Positions 55,137 to 63,626 of a stretch of 64,000 bases of DNA are shown here, one piece after another. Location of the stretch: the NCBI GenBank assembly GCA_023407175.1, contig JAEYMU010000053.1:865067-929066 (forward strand). Direction: 5' to 3'. Below the pieces are notes generated by a model that was not told the DNA's origin, made no database searches, and saw only the letters and a program-made list of their open reading frames with translations. Position numbers and translations under genes: made by a program. Each line of letters begins with the position of its first letter. Within the stretch, counting starts at the first letter, position 1. Source of the stretch: Bacillota bacterium (GTDB lineage: Bacteria; Bacillota_A; Clostridia; Lachnospirales; Lachnospiraceae).

Positions 55137-56078
55137 ATGAATAAATATATGCTTAACGCTTTGAAAGCGTTGTCACATGTGGATATAAAGAAAAATTATA
55201 AGCTGATACGTCAGGCGTATATCATCGCCAAAAAGCCGCGTATCAAATTAACATATCAAACGTGGGATTATTATATAAAAAATAGCGGGCATAACATCCC
55301 CATAAGGATATTTTCGCCAGCAAGCAAAAAGCTAGAGGGTCTTGCCCTTAAAAAATATCCTGTCATCGTTTTTTTGCATGGCGGGGGGTGGGTCATGGAA
55401 GATGTGGACACTTACGAAAAAGCCTGCCTGACGATTGCCCGGCAGACCGGTCATATCGTGGTTGCGGTTGATTACCGTCTCGCGCCGGAAAATCCGTTTC
55501 CCGCTGCGCTTATGGATTGTTATAAGGTTGTGCGGGCGATCATTCGGTGGCATAAGGTGTCGGATGTTCCTCACAAAATCACTCTAATGGGCGACAGCGC
55601 CGGAGGTAATCTTGCCGCCGCGGTTTCTTTGTATATGCGTGACAAGGGAGAGAAAACCGTTGACAGACAAATTTTGATTTATCCTGCCACATATAATAAC
55701 CATACAGAGACGTCTCCCTTTCCGTCTGTTATTGAAAACGGAACGGATTACATACTTACGTCAAAACATATCTGTGATTATATGGACTTGTATTGCAGCA
55801 AGGAGGAAGACCGCGAAAATCCATATTGCGCGCCGCTCTTGGCTGATGATTTTTCTAACCAGCCGGAAACGCTGATTATTACGGCGCAATATGATCCTCT
55901 ACGGGATGAGGGCGAAGAATACGGACGTAAGCTTAAGGAGGCGGGAAACTCTGTGATTATCCACAGGGTAAAAGATGCCATGCACGGCTATTTTACATTG
56001 TCTATAAATTATTCAGCGGTAAAAGAGAGCTATCATATAATAAATCAATTTTTGAGGGGGAGCAAGTCAAATGAGTGA
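55137..56078 (+). CDS. alpha/beta hydrolase, hormone-sensitive-lipase family
   Basis: A 313-residue esterase-like enzyme. The oxyanion-hole motif is VFLHGGGWV (near residue 80) and the nucleophile Ser lies in LMGDSAGGN (near 158). The Asp in TAQYDPLRDEG and the His in DAMHGYF complete the triad. There is no signal peptide. It is the first gene of a trio, overlapping the next gene by eight bases. It should hydrolyse a small or acyl ester. The codon use (more CGx and GCG) differs from the preceding operons. Confidence 0.9.
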   Translation: MNKYMLNALKALSHVDIKKNYKLIRQAYIIAKKPRIKLTYQTWDYYIKNSGHNIPIRIFSPASKKLEGLALKKYPVIVFLHGGGWVMEDVDTYEKACLTIARQTGHIVVAVDYRLAPENPFPAALMDCYKVVRAIIRWHKVSDVPHKITLMGDSAGGNLAAAVSLYMRDKGEKTVDRQILIYPATYNNHTETSPFPSVIENGTDYILTSKHICDYMDLYCSKEEDRENPYCAPLLADDFSNQPETLIITAQYDPLRDEGEEYGRKLKEAGNSVIIHRVKDAMHGYFTLSINYSAVKESYHIINQFLRGSKSNE

Positions 56079-57351
56079 ACCGGCTAAAAAGGCGTGGCAC
56101 AAGCTTGATAACGCCGCAAAAATTTTCCCTCCCACCAGCAGTAAATCGGATACCTGGGTTTTCCGTTTCAGCTGTGAGTTACGGGAGAAGGTGGACGAAA
56201 ATATACTTCAATCTGCATTAGATCGTACAGTGAAGGATTTCCCGAGTTTTAGGTATGTGCTGAAACGCGGTATGTTTTGGTACTATTTAGAACAAAGTGA
56301 AATCCGTCCGATTGTCCTCAAAGATGATGCCCCTCCGTGCAGCACGGTTTATCTCGGCCGCAAGAGACTTCTGTTCGATGTGACATGGTACGGCAGAAGA
56401 ATCAATCTTGAAGTATATCACGTCCTGACCGACGGAACAGGCGCTCTGCAATTTTTGAAGACGCTTATACTGCACTATCTAAAGCTCGCACACCCCGATA
56501 CTATGGGTAAGGTTTCCGGCATTGATTACGACGCCTCCGATTCACAGAAAATGAGTGACAGCTTTAATAAATACTATGACCGGAGCAAAGATACCGGTAC
56601 ATTAAAAACCCCTGCCGCTTATCAGATTAAAGGTTCGAAGGAAGCGGAATGGCGTTTGAATATTATAGAAGGAAGCGTTTCCACAAAGGCGCTTTTGAAC
56701 AAAGCCCGCGAATATGAAACAACAGCTACGGTATTTATAACCGCCTTGCTTATTCGGGCGATCTATGGCGAAATGAGCGTACACAGCAGGAAAAAGCCTG
56801 TGGTTATTACCGTTCCTGTTAACCTGCGCAATTACTTCGATTCAAAATCGACGCGTAATTTTTTCAGCCTTGTCAATATAAAATACAGCTTTCATGATGG
56901 TAAGGATAAGCTTGAAGATATTATAAAATGCTCAAAGGAATATTTTGCCGAGCATCTTAACGAAGAATACCTGCAAGCCCGCCTGAATAAGCTGATCAGC
57001 TTTGAACGCAACTATTTTATACGTCCGATACCGTTGACAATCAAAAATATTTTTATGAATATTGCATATTCTTTCGCGGCGCGCGAGGTCACAGCCTCGG
57101 TTTCAAATATGGGCAAAATCAGTATGCCGGACGAAGCAAAACAATATATAAAGCTGTTTGATGTCTTTACCAGTACGAAAAAGCTTCAAATCTGCATTTG
57201 TTCCTATGAGGATAATATGAATATCAGTTTCACCTCTCCGTTTGTCAGTACGGATATACAGCGCGATTTTTTTCGGCAGTTGACTAAAATGGGGATAGCT
57301 GTTGAAATATCCGCAAATAATTTAAGGGGGAAGCAGAATGAAAATTTGTGA
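56071..57351 (+). CDS. condensation/alcohol acyltransferase-like protein
   Basis: A 426-residue protein of the CoA-dependent acyltransferase fold (PapA, wax ester synthase, alcohol acetyltransferase). The active-site motif is HVLTDGTGAL (HxxxDG, near residue 120) and a second conserved segment is PVNLRNYFDSKSTRNFF (near 248). No carrier-protein or adenylation domain is present, so it is not a peptide synthetase. It lies between an alpha/beta hydrolase and a zinc-ribbon membrane protein and overlaps both. The acceptor and donor are unknown. Confidence 0.75.
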   Translation: MSEPAKKAWHKLDNAAKIFPPTSSKSDTWVFRFSCELREKVDENILQSALDRTVKDFPSFRYVLKRGMFWYYLEQSEIRPIVLKDDAPPCSTVYLGRKRLLFDVTWYGRRINLEVYHVLTDGTGALQFLKTLILHYLKLAHPDTMGKVSGIDYDASDSQKMSDSFNKYYDRSKDTGTLKTPAAYQIKGSKEAEWRLNIIEGSVSTKALLNKAREYETTATVFITALLIRAIYGEMSVHSRKKPVVITVPVNLRNYFDSKSTRNFFSLVNIKYSFHDGKDKLEDIIKCSKEYFAEHLNEEYLQARLNKLISFERNYFIRPIPLTIKNIFMNIAYSFAAREVTASVSNMGKISMPDEAKQYIKLFDVFTSTKKLQICICSYEDNMNISFTSPFVSTDIQRDFFRQLTKMGIAVEISANNLRGKQNENL

Positions 57352-58003
57352 AAAATGCGGCGTGTCGGTATCAGGCGGTTTTGAGAAATGTCCATTGTGT
57401 CAAAATACGCTCGCAGGCGGAACACAAAACGAATATGAAATCTTTCCTTTTATACCACTTGTAACAAGTAAACACAGCCTGCTGCTCCGTTTATTACTGC
57501 TATGCTCAGCGGCGGTAGTGATTATTTCGCTTACCGTTAACTGGATGTTGCCCCAGAGCGGTTTTTGGTCGCTGTTTATAGTTGCGGGAGTGGCTTGTGT
57601 ATGGATCAGTCTGTCGACCGCCATTCGCAAGCGGCACAATATTTTAAAGAATTTATCTTATCAGGTAACTATTATAAGTATTTTGTCCGTATTGTGGGAC
57701 GTCTTTACGGGCTGGCACGGCTGGTCTGTCGATTATGTCATTCCGATTGCCTTTGCCTCTGTCATGGCGGCAACGGCGATTCTTGCCCGTATTCTTAAAA
57801 TGCCCACAGAAACTTATATGGTTTACAGTGTCCTGCTCATACTCTATGGGATTATTCCGGCAATTTTTGTATTGAGCGGACTTAGCGCAATCATATATCC
57901 GTCGTTGATATGTGTAGCGGGCAGTCTTTTATCGCTTGCGGCATTGCTGATATTTGAAGGCAGAAATATGATAGAGGAATTGAAACGCCGTCTGCATCTA
58001 TAG
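57338..58003 (+). CDS. zinc-ribbon membrane protein (DUF6320-like)
   Basis: A 221-residue protein beginning with a zinc ribbon (CEKCGVSVSGGFEKCPLCQ, residues 4-22), then six predicted membrane helices from about residue 48 to 205 and a basic C-terminus. It overlaps the acyltransferase-like gene by 14 bases and has its own AAGGGG site. The arrangement corresponds to the small DUF6320 family; function is unknown. It may anchor or guide the two enzymes at the membrane. Confidence 0.7.
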   Translation: MKICEKCGVSVSGGFEKCPLCQNTLAGGTQNEYEIFPFIPLVTSKHSLLLRLLLLCSAAVVIISLTVNWMLPQSGFWSLFIVAGVACVWISLSTAIRKRHNILKNLSYQVTIISILSVLWDVFTGWHGWSVDYVIPIAFASVMAATAILARILKMPTETYMVYSVLLILYGIIPAIFVLSGLSAIIYPSLICVAGSLLSLAALLIFEGRNMIEELKRRLHL

Positions 58004-58114
58004 TTTTGTTTGGTGTCTAAAACGGTCTAATATGAACTTTTTCTAAGTCTCATTTAGACAATAAAAATGCCCCAATGCCTTTATATATAAACATTAGAGC
58101 GTTTCTCTCTTCAA

Positions 58115-58184
58115 GGCGACAAGCAGATTTGAACTGCTGATCAGGGTGTTGCAGACCCATGCCTTACCACTTGGCTATGTCGCC
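58115..58184 (-). tRNA. tRNA-Cys (GCA)
   Basis: On the minus strand the acceptor GGCGACA pairs with TGTCGCC. The anticodon loop CTGCAAC (anticodon GCA) sits on a GGGT/ACCC stem, and the T arm AGCAG-TTCAAAT-CTGCT is intact. No CCA is encoded. It is a single gene with its own promoter. Confidence 0.93.
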
Positions 58185-58213
58185 GTTATTTTATTGGGCT
58201 TTTCAGCTACTAT

Positions 58214-58242
58214 ATTATAACAATCCTTCCTACCTACGTCAA
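58214..58242 (-). promoter_or_regulatory. promoter of tRNA-Cys
   Basis: Minus strand TTGACG (58237-58242), 17-bp spacer, TATAAT (58214-58219), about 30 bases upstream of the tRNA. The region from here to 58525 is A/T-rich and holds no gene. Confidence 0.8.
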
Positions 58243-58525
58243 GGCAAAAAATCATTTGTTTGCTGCTTTCTACTGAATATTTGAATAAAAATAACCATTA
58301 TTTTAGAAATAAAATTAATAATTATTACTATTTACAAAATTTCAGGACTCATCTATATTAAGTTTATCATATTTTATCATTTATAGCATAGCGATAATAA
58401 GCATCAGTCTATGCTTCGTTATAAAATATTTTGCTCCATAACAGAAAATAAAATTCTATCTTAAATATAAAACTGACGAAAAGGAGACGTACCCAGAGAA
58501 GCTCTCCCCGGATACAATCAACAAT

Positions 58526-59764
58526 ATGAAATTATTAAGCAAACTGAATCATAATCCCCGATTGGATGTTTTAAAATATATCGGTCCAGGACTATTAGTA
58601 ACTGTCGGATTTATTGATCCGGGTAACTGGGCCTCCAACGTAGCTGCCGGTTCAGAGTATGGATACCGGCTATTGTGGATGGTAACCCTCGCCACCATCA
58701 TGCTGATTGTACTTCAACATAATGCCGCCCATCTTGGAATTGTTACCGGCAATTGTCTTTCTGAATCTGCCTCTCTTCATTTAAAGCCGTGGGCAAGCCG
58801 TACCGTATTATTCACAGCCATGCTTGCCGCAGTATCGACTGCCCTTGCCGAGCTCCTCGGCGGTGCGATTGCTTTGAACATGCTGTTCAAAATCCCTCTG
58901 AAGGTTGGCACAGTGATCGTACTCGGCTTTGTATTATTCATGCTGTATTCCAATTCCTATAAGAAGCTGGAAAAGCTTATTATGGGCTTCGTATCCCTGA
59001 TCGGGCTTTCCTTTATTATAGAATTATGTATGGTTCATGTTAATTGGGGCGAGGCCGCTGTCAGCTGGATTACCCCAAGCTTCCCTGCCGGCTCCATTCC
59101 CATTATCATGAGCGTGCTTGGTGCCGTCGTCATGCCGCATAATCTCTTCCTGCATTCGGAGGTTATTCAAAGCCGTCAATGGAATCTGCAGGAGGAAGCA
59201 GTTATCAAAAGGCAGTTAAAATATGAATTTATGGACACCCTTTTATCAATGATCATCGGTTGGGCAATCAATAGCGCCATGATCCTTGTTGCCGCTGCAA
59301 CCTTCTTTTCAAACGGCCTTCATGTCAGTGAATTAGATCAGGCACAGCAAATGCTGGGGCCCATCTTAGGCAGCGCCGCTTCCATTGTATTTGCACTTGC
59401 TCTGCTATTCTCGGGTATTTCTTCCTCAATGACAGCCGGAATGGCGGGAGGAAGCATTTTTGCCGGTATTTATAAGGAGCCCTATGACATTAAGGACAGC
59501 CATACCAAGCTGGGTGTAGGGATTACTTTAATCCTGTCTGCCATCCTGATCTTTTTCATTCAGAATCCATTTCAGGGCTTGATTTATTCACAAATGTTCT
59601 TAAGCATCCAATTACCCATATCGATTTTTCTTCAAATTTACCTTACCTCTTCAAAAAAGGTCATGGGTAAGCATGCGAATACAGTTATCAGCAATATTAT
59701 TTTATGGACCATCGGTCTTATTGTGGCCGGTCTGAATATTGCACTGTTATTTAGTTATCTGTGA
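58526..59764 (+). CDS. mntH: Nramp family divalent metal transporter
   Basis: A 412-residue protein with eleven predicted membrane helices. Helix 1 holds the canonical metal-binding DPGNW and helix 6 the VVMPHNLFLHS, as in Mn/Fe Nramp transporters. It should carry Mn(II) or Fe(II) into the cell with protons. The ATG is not preceded by a ribosome site: AAAGGAG lies 35-40 bases upstream, and a small hairpin (GAGA-AGC-TCTC) lies between, so the start may be controlled by structure. No MntR box was recognised. Confidence 0.88.
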   Translation: MKLLSKLNHNPRLDVLKYIGPGLLVTVGFIDPGNWASNVAAGSEYGYRLLWMVTLATIMLIVLQHNAAHLGIVTGNCLSESASLHLKPWASRTVLFTAMLAAVSTALAELLGGAIALNMLFKIPLKVGTVIVLGFVLFMLYSNSYKKLEKLIMGFVSLIGLSFIIELCMVHVNWGEAAVSWITPSFPAGSIPIIMSVLGAVVMPHNLFLHSEVIQSRQWNLQEEAVIKRQLKYEFMDTLLSMIIGWAINSAMILVAAATFFSNGLHVSELDQAQQMLGPILGSAASIVFALALLFSGISSSMTAGMAGGSIFAGIYKEPYDIKDSHTKLGVGITLILSAILIFFIQNPFQGLIYSQMFLSIQLPISIFLQIYLTSSKKVMGKHANTVISNIILWTIGLIVAGLNIALLFSYL

Positions 59765-59838
59765 CATCGCCGGAAAATGTAGTCATTCTTCAAACTGAAT
59801 TCTGAGCGGCACGACTATACAAAAATTTGATTAAAAGA

Positions 59839-59868
59839 GCTGGTCTCTGCCTTTAAAGAGTGACCAGC
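59839..59868 (+). terminator. weak terminator after mntH
   Basis: GCTGGTC and GACCAGC form a 7-bp stem with a 16-base loop, followed by a short CTTT stretch. Confidence 0.5.
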
Positions 59869-59941
59869 CTTTCCTCGTATATCATAGCTTACTTATGTCT
59901 TTTTTCATCCACTAGCACTTTTCATAGCAACTTTAACATTA

Positions 59942-60148
59942 TCAATCTCTTATCTTCTGTTTTATCCACTCGTCCAGAATTTCTGAAGAAAAATCTTTAT
60001 TCCCGAATATTGATATATCTGGTCTTAAAATTATCTCTGTACCCAAAGAACCTTCTAAATTGTAAATATAAAGTTCATGCTGGGCAATACCGCAAATATA
60101 GTCTTGCTGAAAGGTTTTCTCTTCCCTTTTTACAATGATCTGCAGCAT
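59942..60148 (-). CDS. possible small hypothetical protein
   Basis: A 68-residue frame with natural-looking composition (charged and hydrophobic residues alternating, EGSLGTEIILRPDISIF in the middle) and a weak AAGG site upstream. It lies in a 490-base gap between mntH and the merR-like gene. No family is recognised; it could be a remnant of a longer gene. Confidence 0.35.
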   Translation of the reverse strand: MLQIIVKREEKTFQQDYICGIAQHELYIYNLEGSLGTEIILRPDISIFGNKDFSSEILDEWIKQKIRD

Positions 60149-60207
60149 TCGTTACCTTGCAATCAAGAATTTACTATTACATTTTACGAATATTCAGAAA
60201 TATTCTA

Positions 60208-60238
60208 TTGACATTGACCTTGCGTCAACTTGTATAAT
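60208..60238 (+). promoter_or_regulatory. MerR-type promoter with 19-bp spacer
   Basis: TTGACA (60208-60213) and TATAAT (60233-60238) are 19 bp apart; the spacer holds the perfect dyad TTGAC-CTTGC-GTCAA (60214-60228). The start of the MerR gene lies 16 bases downstream, so this is an autoregulated MerR promoter. Confidence 0.85.
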
Positions 60239-60253
60239 AGATGTAAGGCGGTG

Positions 60254-61192
60254 ATGTTTTTGGATTTGATTAGAATAAATGAAGTTGTTGACAACTTCGG
60301 TATATCGAGCAGGACACTAAGATATTATGAGGAAGTGGGGCTTTTATGGAGCAACCATCCTGATAACAAAGCCCAACGTTATTATGATACCAGCGCGCTT
60401 GAAAGGTTGAAACAGATTATTATTTTACGTAAATTACAGATCCCGGTTAAGGATATGGTCCTTATATTCAAAAGTGAAAACATGGCGGCATTGATTCAAG
60501 CATTTGTAGACAAGCTCGAATCACTTGACACGGAAATTTCAGCCTTATCCGAGCTAAGACATCTTGTCGATGATTTTCTTCATAAAATGCTAATGAGCGG
60601 TATTAAGAAAATATCAGGCATTACTTTACTTTATGAAGAAACCGAAAAAAGGCTTGCCACAGTAGAAAAAAATGAGACAGTCACATTTGAAAAATTGTCT
60701 GCGATCAGCCGTGAAGCATTAAGGCTGCATGATGTTCGGATTATTCGATTACCACCCATGCGTGTTCTTACTTCACGATTGAAAACAGGACAAATAGAAA
60801 ATATAGATGGTAAAATGCAGAGCCTGTTTGTGAAATTTGGGTTCACACCAAGTCCCGGATTGCGTAATTGTTTTTACCGCAAGGAACCAGGCGGTGAATG
60901 GATTATGCTTATCAAAATACCAGACGATTATGAAAATACAACAGAATACGCAGATGAAAAATTTACAGGAGGGTTATTCGCGATAGCCAGCTCCTTCATG
61001 GAAGACATGGATGATACTTTTATTCTGTTGAAAGACTGGGTAAATAATAGCGACCATTATGAGCTTGACGTAAATGCAGAAGGAGAATTGCATCGCTACG
61101 AAATGATTGAGGAAATTTTACCGTGGGATATAGCGAATAAGTTGAACAGATACCAGCAAGATATATTTATTCCGATACAAATAAAAAAATGA
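60254..61192 (+). CDS. MerR family regulator with GyrI-like effector domain
   Basis: A 312-residue regulator of the BmrR/TipA type: winged helix-turn-helix (residues 5-72, FGISSRTLRYYEEVGLL), a coiled-coil helix (about 80-125) and a C-terminal GyrI-like effector-binding domain (about 150-312, with DVRIIRLPPMRVLTSR). AAGGCGG precedes the ATG closely; a TTG six bases on has better spacing. Such regulators bind bulky organic cations or drugs. The preceding 19-bp-spacer promoter shows autoregulation. The Fpg-like gene follows at once, so it may be co-expressed. Confidence 0.88.
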   Translation: MFLDLIRINEVVDNFGISSRTLRYYEEVGLLWSNHPDNKAQRYYDTSALERLKQIIILRKLQIPVKDMVLIFKSENMAALIQAFVDKLESLDTEISALSELRHLVDDFLHKMLMSGIKKISGITLLYEETEKRLATVEKNETVTFEKLSAISREALRLHDVRIIRLPPMRVLTSRLKTGQIENIDGKMQSLFVKFGFTPSPGLRNCFYRKEPGGEWIMLIKIPDDYENTTEYADEKFTGGLFAIASSFMEDMDDTFILLKDWVNNSDHYELDVNAEGELHRYEMIEEILPWDIANKLNRYQQDIFIPIQIKK

Positions 61193-61209
61193 GAAGGAGA
61201 AAAAAGAAA

Positions 61210-62028
61210 ATGGCTGAGTTGCCTGAAATTGCTAAACTCTCGGGACAAATGAGAGATGCCCTGTGTGGAAAGACCATACAAAATCTTACTCTGCTGCAAG
61301 AGAAATGCGCCAATATCCCGTCTGATGAGTTTCAAAAACGAACCACAGGTGCAAGGATTGATGATATCCGGAATAGAGGGAAATGGATTATCACTACGCT
61401 CAATAACGGTGAAAATATCCTTTTATCTCTTGGTATGGGTGCGGATATTTTGTTCTTCGATAATGAGAAGAATGAAGCTGACAAATACCAAATAAAGGTT
61501 CTCTTGAGTGATGGTAGCGGTTATACCGCCCGCTTTTGGTGGTTCGGCAAATTTTTACTCGTTTCGGATGACGAACTTGCATCAGAGCCGAACACAAAAG
61601 ATATTGCGATTGACCCTTTTGATGAAAAATTTACGCTTGATTATTTTTCATCGCTACTGAAAGGAAAAAAGACACAGGTTAAAGCCTTTTTAATGAATCA
61701 AAAGAATGTCGGCGGCATCGGGAACATGTATATGCACGATATTTTATTCAAAGCCCACCTGCATCCACAAAAGAAAATATCGGACATGAACGGGGATGAA
61801 ATCAAACTCCTTTATGACAGCATAACAGAGTTTTTGAACCTTTCACGAGAAAAAGGTACATTTGCTTTCGAAAGTGATTTCTTTGGGCAAAAAGGCGGAT
61901 TCACAATGGATTATTTCCTTGTGGGCTATAAAGAAAACCAGCCCTGTCCGATTTGCGGCGAGAAGATAATTTCAACAAAAACGGGTAGCACATCTTCTTT
62001 TATATGTCCTGCCTGCCAAAAGGTATAA
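61210..62028 (+). CDS. Fpg/Nei-like protein lacking the catalytic proline
   Basis: A 272-residue protein of the formamidopyrimidine-DNA glycosylase / endonuclease VIII family. It begins MAELPEI instead of MPELPEV, so the Pro2 nucleophile is absent while Glu3 remains. The beta-hairpin Lys (RNRGKWI), the helix-two-turn-helix (NVGGIGNMYMHDIL, near residue 170) and the C-terminal zinc finger (CPICGE...CPACQK) are present. It may bind DNA damage without classic beta-lyase activity, or use another nucleophile. GGAG lies before the start. It is coupled to the MerR-type gene by a 17-base gap. Confidence 0.85.
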   Translation: MAELPEIAKLSGQMRDALCGKTIQNLTLLQEKCANIPSDEFQKRTTGARIDDIRNRGKWIITTLNNGENILLSLGMGADILFFDNEKNEADKYQIKVLLSDGSGYTARFWWFGKFLLVSDDELASEPNTKDIAIDPFDEKFTLDYFSSLLKGKKTQVKAFLMNQKNVGGIGNMYMHDILFKAHLHPQKKISDMNGDEIKLLYDSITEFLNLSREKGTFAFESDFFGQKGGFTMDYFLVGYKENQPCPICGEKIISTKTGSTSSFICPACQKV

Positions 62029-62031
62029 TAC

Positions 62032-62097
62032 AAAACGACACCAACTCTTTCAAACTCGGTTGGTGAAGAACGCCCTTAATGGGCCGATAGGAGGATG
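62032..62097 (+). other. structured leader RNA, copy A
   Basis: CACCAAC (62039-62045) and GTTGGTG (62059-62065) form a 7-bp stem; GCCC-TTAAT-GGGC forms a second, just before the GAGG ribosome site. A second copy of the whole segment lies at 62667-62735, with base changes that keep the first stem. Confidence 0.55.
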
Positions 62098-62105
62098 TTT
62101 TTGAT

Positions 62106-62654
62106 ATGAACATTTTAAAAATTAAGAAGACTATGCTTGACAAAGGTATTCCGATGGAAGTAATGGAGCGATTTGTTTTTCCGGATACTGAAGATGAAAC
62201 ACCGGAAGAAAAAATTGCATTTGTAAATCAGATGGATAATTTGCTTACAAAAGGTCAAATCCTTTCAGTCATGGAGGAGCAAGGATGCAGTAAGGATGAA
62301 CACCCCGAAATTTGGCTGAAACTTAGAGATAAACCCATAGAAGAACGTATAAAAATACTAAACGCAATGAGTGTAAATGAATACGCCCGCAGCAGAATAA
62401 ATGACGATGGAACGTTGAGTATATTTTGGAACAATTATAAAGAAAACGGAAAATATTTGTGCGTATGTTCAATTATAAATAAATTGTCAAAACCCACAAC
62501 CGTTTCCCTTACATATTGCGGTTGTTGCAGTGGGCATGTAAAATATCATTTTGAAAATAGTCTCGGTGTGAAACTGCGCCTTATAGAAACTGTATCATCC
62601 CCCATTAGCTCTAACGGCGAAAAACAATGCGAACATCTTTTTGAAATAATTTAA
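62106..62654 (+). CDS. uncharacterised protein with Cys cluster
   Basis: A 182-residue soluble protein. A helical N-terminal half (residues 1-90) is followed by a domain with a CGCCSGHVKYHF cluster near residue 137-150 and a Cys near the end (KQCEHLFEI). The layout resembles the DUF6144 group of clostridial proteins, but I could not verify it. AGGAGG lies nine bases before the ATG. The gene has a leader closely related to that of the next gene. Confidence 0.7.
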   Translation: MNILKIKKTMLDKGIPMEVMERFVFPDTEDETPEEKIAFVNQMDNLLTKGQILSVMEEQGCSKDEHPEIWLKLRDKPIEERIKILNAMSVNEYARSRINDDGTLSIFWNNYKENGKYLCVCSIINKLSKPTTVSLTYCGCCSGHVKYHFENSLGVKLRLIETVSSPISSNGEKQCEHLFEII

Positions 62655-62666
62655 AATATAAATACG

Positions 62667-62735
62667 AAAAGACGCCAACCCTTTTTAAAAATTCGGTTGG
62701 TGAAGGACGCCCTTAATGGGGTGACAGGGGGATGC
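62667..62735 (+). other. structured leader RNA, copy B
   Basis: CGCCAAC (62673-62679) pairs with GTTGGTG (62696-62702), a G-T wobble replacing an A-T pair of copy A. ACGCCCTTAATGGGG follows, then the GGGGG ribosome site. About 50 of 65 aligned bases are shared with copy A. Confidence 0.55.
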
Positions 62736-62739
62736 AACC

Positions 62740-63504
62740 ATGAACAAAAAAACAGAACTGCAAAAGGTCGGCGAAGAAACCATGCGCTTTATGCGAGGAA
62801 AGTATGCTTTGGATGAAGTGGGCAACGGCAAGGATGAATTGAAATTCCGCAGAAGCGGGAAAACGGTGCTGACGATCTATATACGCGAAGACCGTTATGA
62901 TTTTCTCGTTATTTTCGGAAAGGCAGAACGTGAATTGTTTGAGGCGCGGCGCAATGAATTTCCGCAGAGGATACAGGAAATTTATGATAACAGCAAAACA
63001 TATCATGACGGTAAATGGATGTTTATTTCCGTTACCGTTTTAAATACGCTCGAAGCTGTCGAGCAGCTTGTTTTGATTAAGAAAAAGCCTAACCGAAAGC
63101 CGTTTCCAAAAGAGCAGGCGGTCTATGCCAGCTGCGGACAACGTTGCGATTTGTGTGTGCATTATAACGGCGGAACAACCAGTGAGAAGTTCCGGGCGGA
63201 GTTGAAAGAGCGGCTGATACGGGTATACGCGGGGGGTGTAAGCGATGGAGGGCATTGGGGCGATGATATGAAATTGTGTGATGGCTGTCATACAGGGGGA
63301 TTGGATAAAGGCTTTAACTGTGATTCTTTGAAATGCGCGGCGGAAAATGACGTTGATAAATGTCAAAATTGCCATAAAAATCCTTGCAATAAGGCACATC
63401 ATTTATATCAAGGGCTAAAACCTGAAATCCACACAAATACCATTGCTGCCGACGATGTCACATGGGCAATTCTGCCTTATGTGTATGAGCAATACGGAAA
63501 TTAA
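62740..63504 (+). CDS. DUF3788/DUF3795-like Cys-rich protein
   Basis: A 254-residue protein in two parts. Residues 1-125 look like a DUF3788 domain (KFRRSGKTVLTIYIREDRYDFLV). Residues 128-235 are a cysteine-rich domain (ASCGQRCDLCVHY, LCDGCHTGG, CQNCHKNPC) like DUF3795, which probably binds metal. The composite is widespread in clostridia without a known function. GGGGG lies before the ATG. It has leader copy B. Confidence 0.8.
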   Translation: MNKKTELQKVGEETMRFMRGKYALDEVGNGKDELKFRRSGKTVLTIYIREDRYDFLVIFGKAERELFEARRNEFPQRIQEIYDNSKTYHDGKWMFISVTVLNTLEAVEQLVLIKKKPNRKPFPKEQAVYASCGQRCDLCVHYNGGTTSEKFRAELKERLIRVYAGGVSDGGHWGDDMKLCDGCHTGGLDKGFNCDSLKCAAENDVDKCQNCHKNPCNKAHHLYQGLKPEIHTNTIAADDVTWAILPYVYEQYGN

Positions 63505-63577
63505 GCGGGATAATAACCATGTTATAGAGGTTCCTAGCAAACCTGCATACAGCTGCATACAATAATTTAGTAAATGA

Positions 63578-63620
63578 AAAAATCCTCTAAGCCTTATTTT
63601 TCAAAGTTTAGAGGATTTTT
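63578..63620. terminator. terminator of the rRNA/tRNA operon
   Basis: AAAAATCCTCTAA (63578-63590) and TTTAGAGGATTTTT (63607-63620) form a 13-bp stem just after the tRNA-Cys on the minus strand, with T residues on both sides. The tandem CTGCATACAG repeat at about 63543-63560 lies beside it. Confidence 0.85.
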
Positions 63621-63626
63621 AAGAGA

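Noticed and set aside
56071..57351. Nonribosomal peptide synthetase condensation enzyme
   Set aside because: There is no adenylation or carrier domain nearby, and the motif also fits stand-alone acyltransferases.
58200..58525. Manganese (yybP-ykoY) riboswitch upstream of the Nramp gene
   Set aside because: The conserved core and three-way junction pairing could not be found by eye; only a small hairpin is supported.
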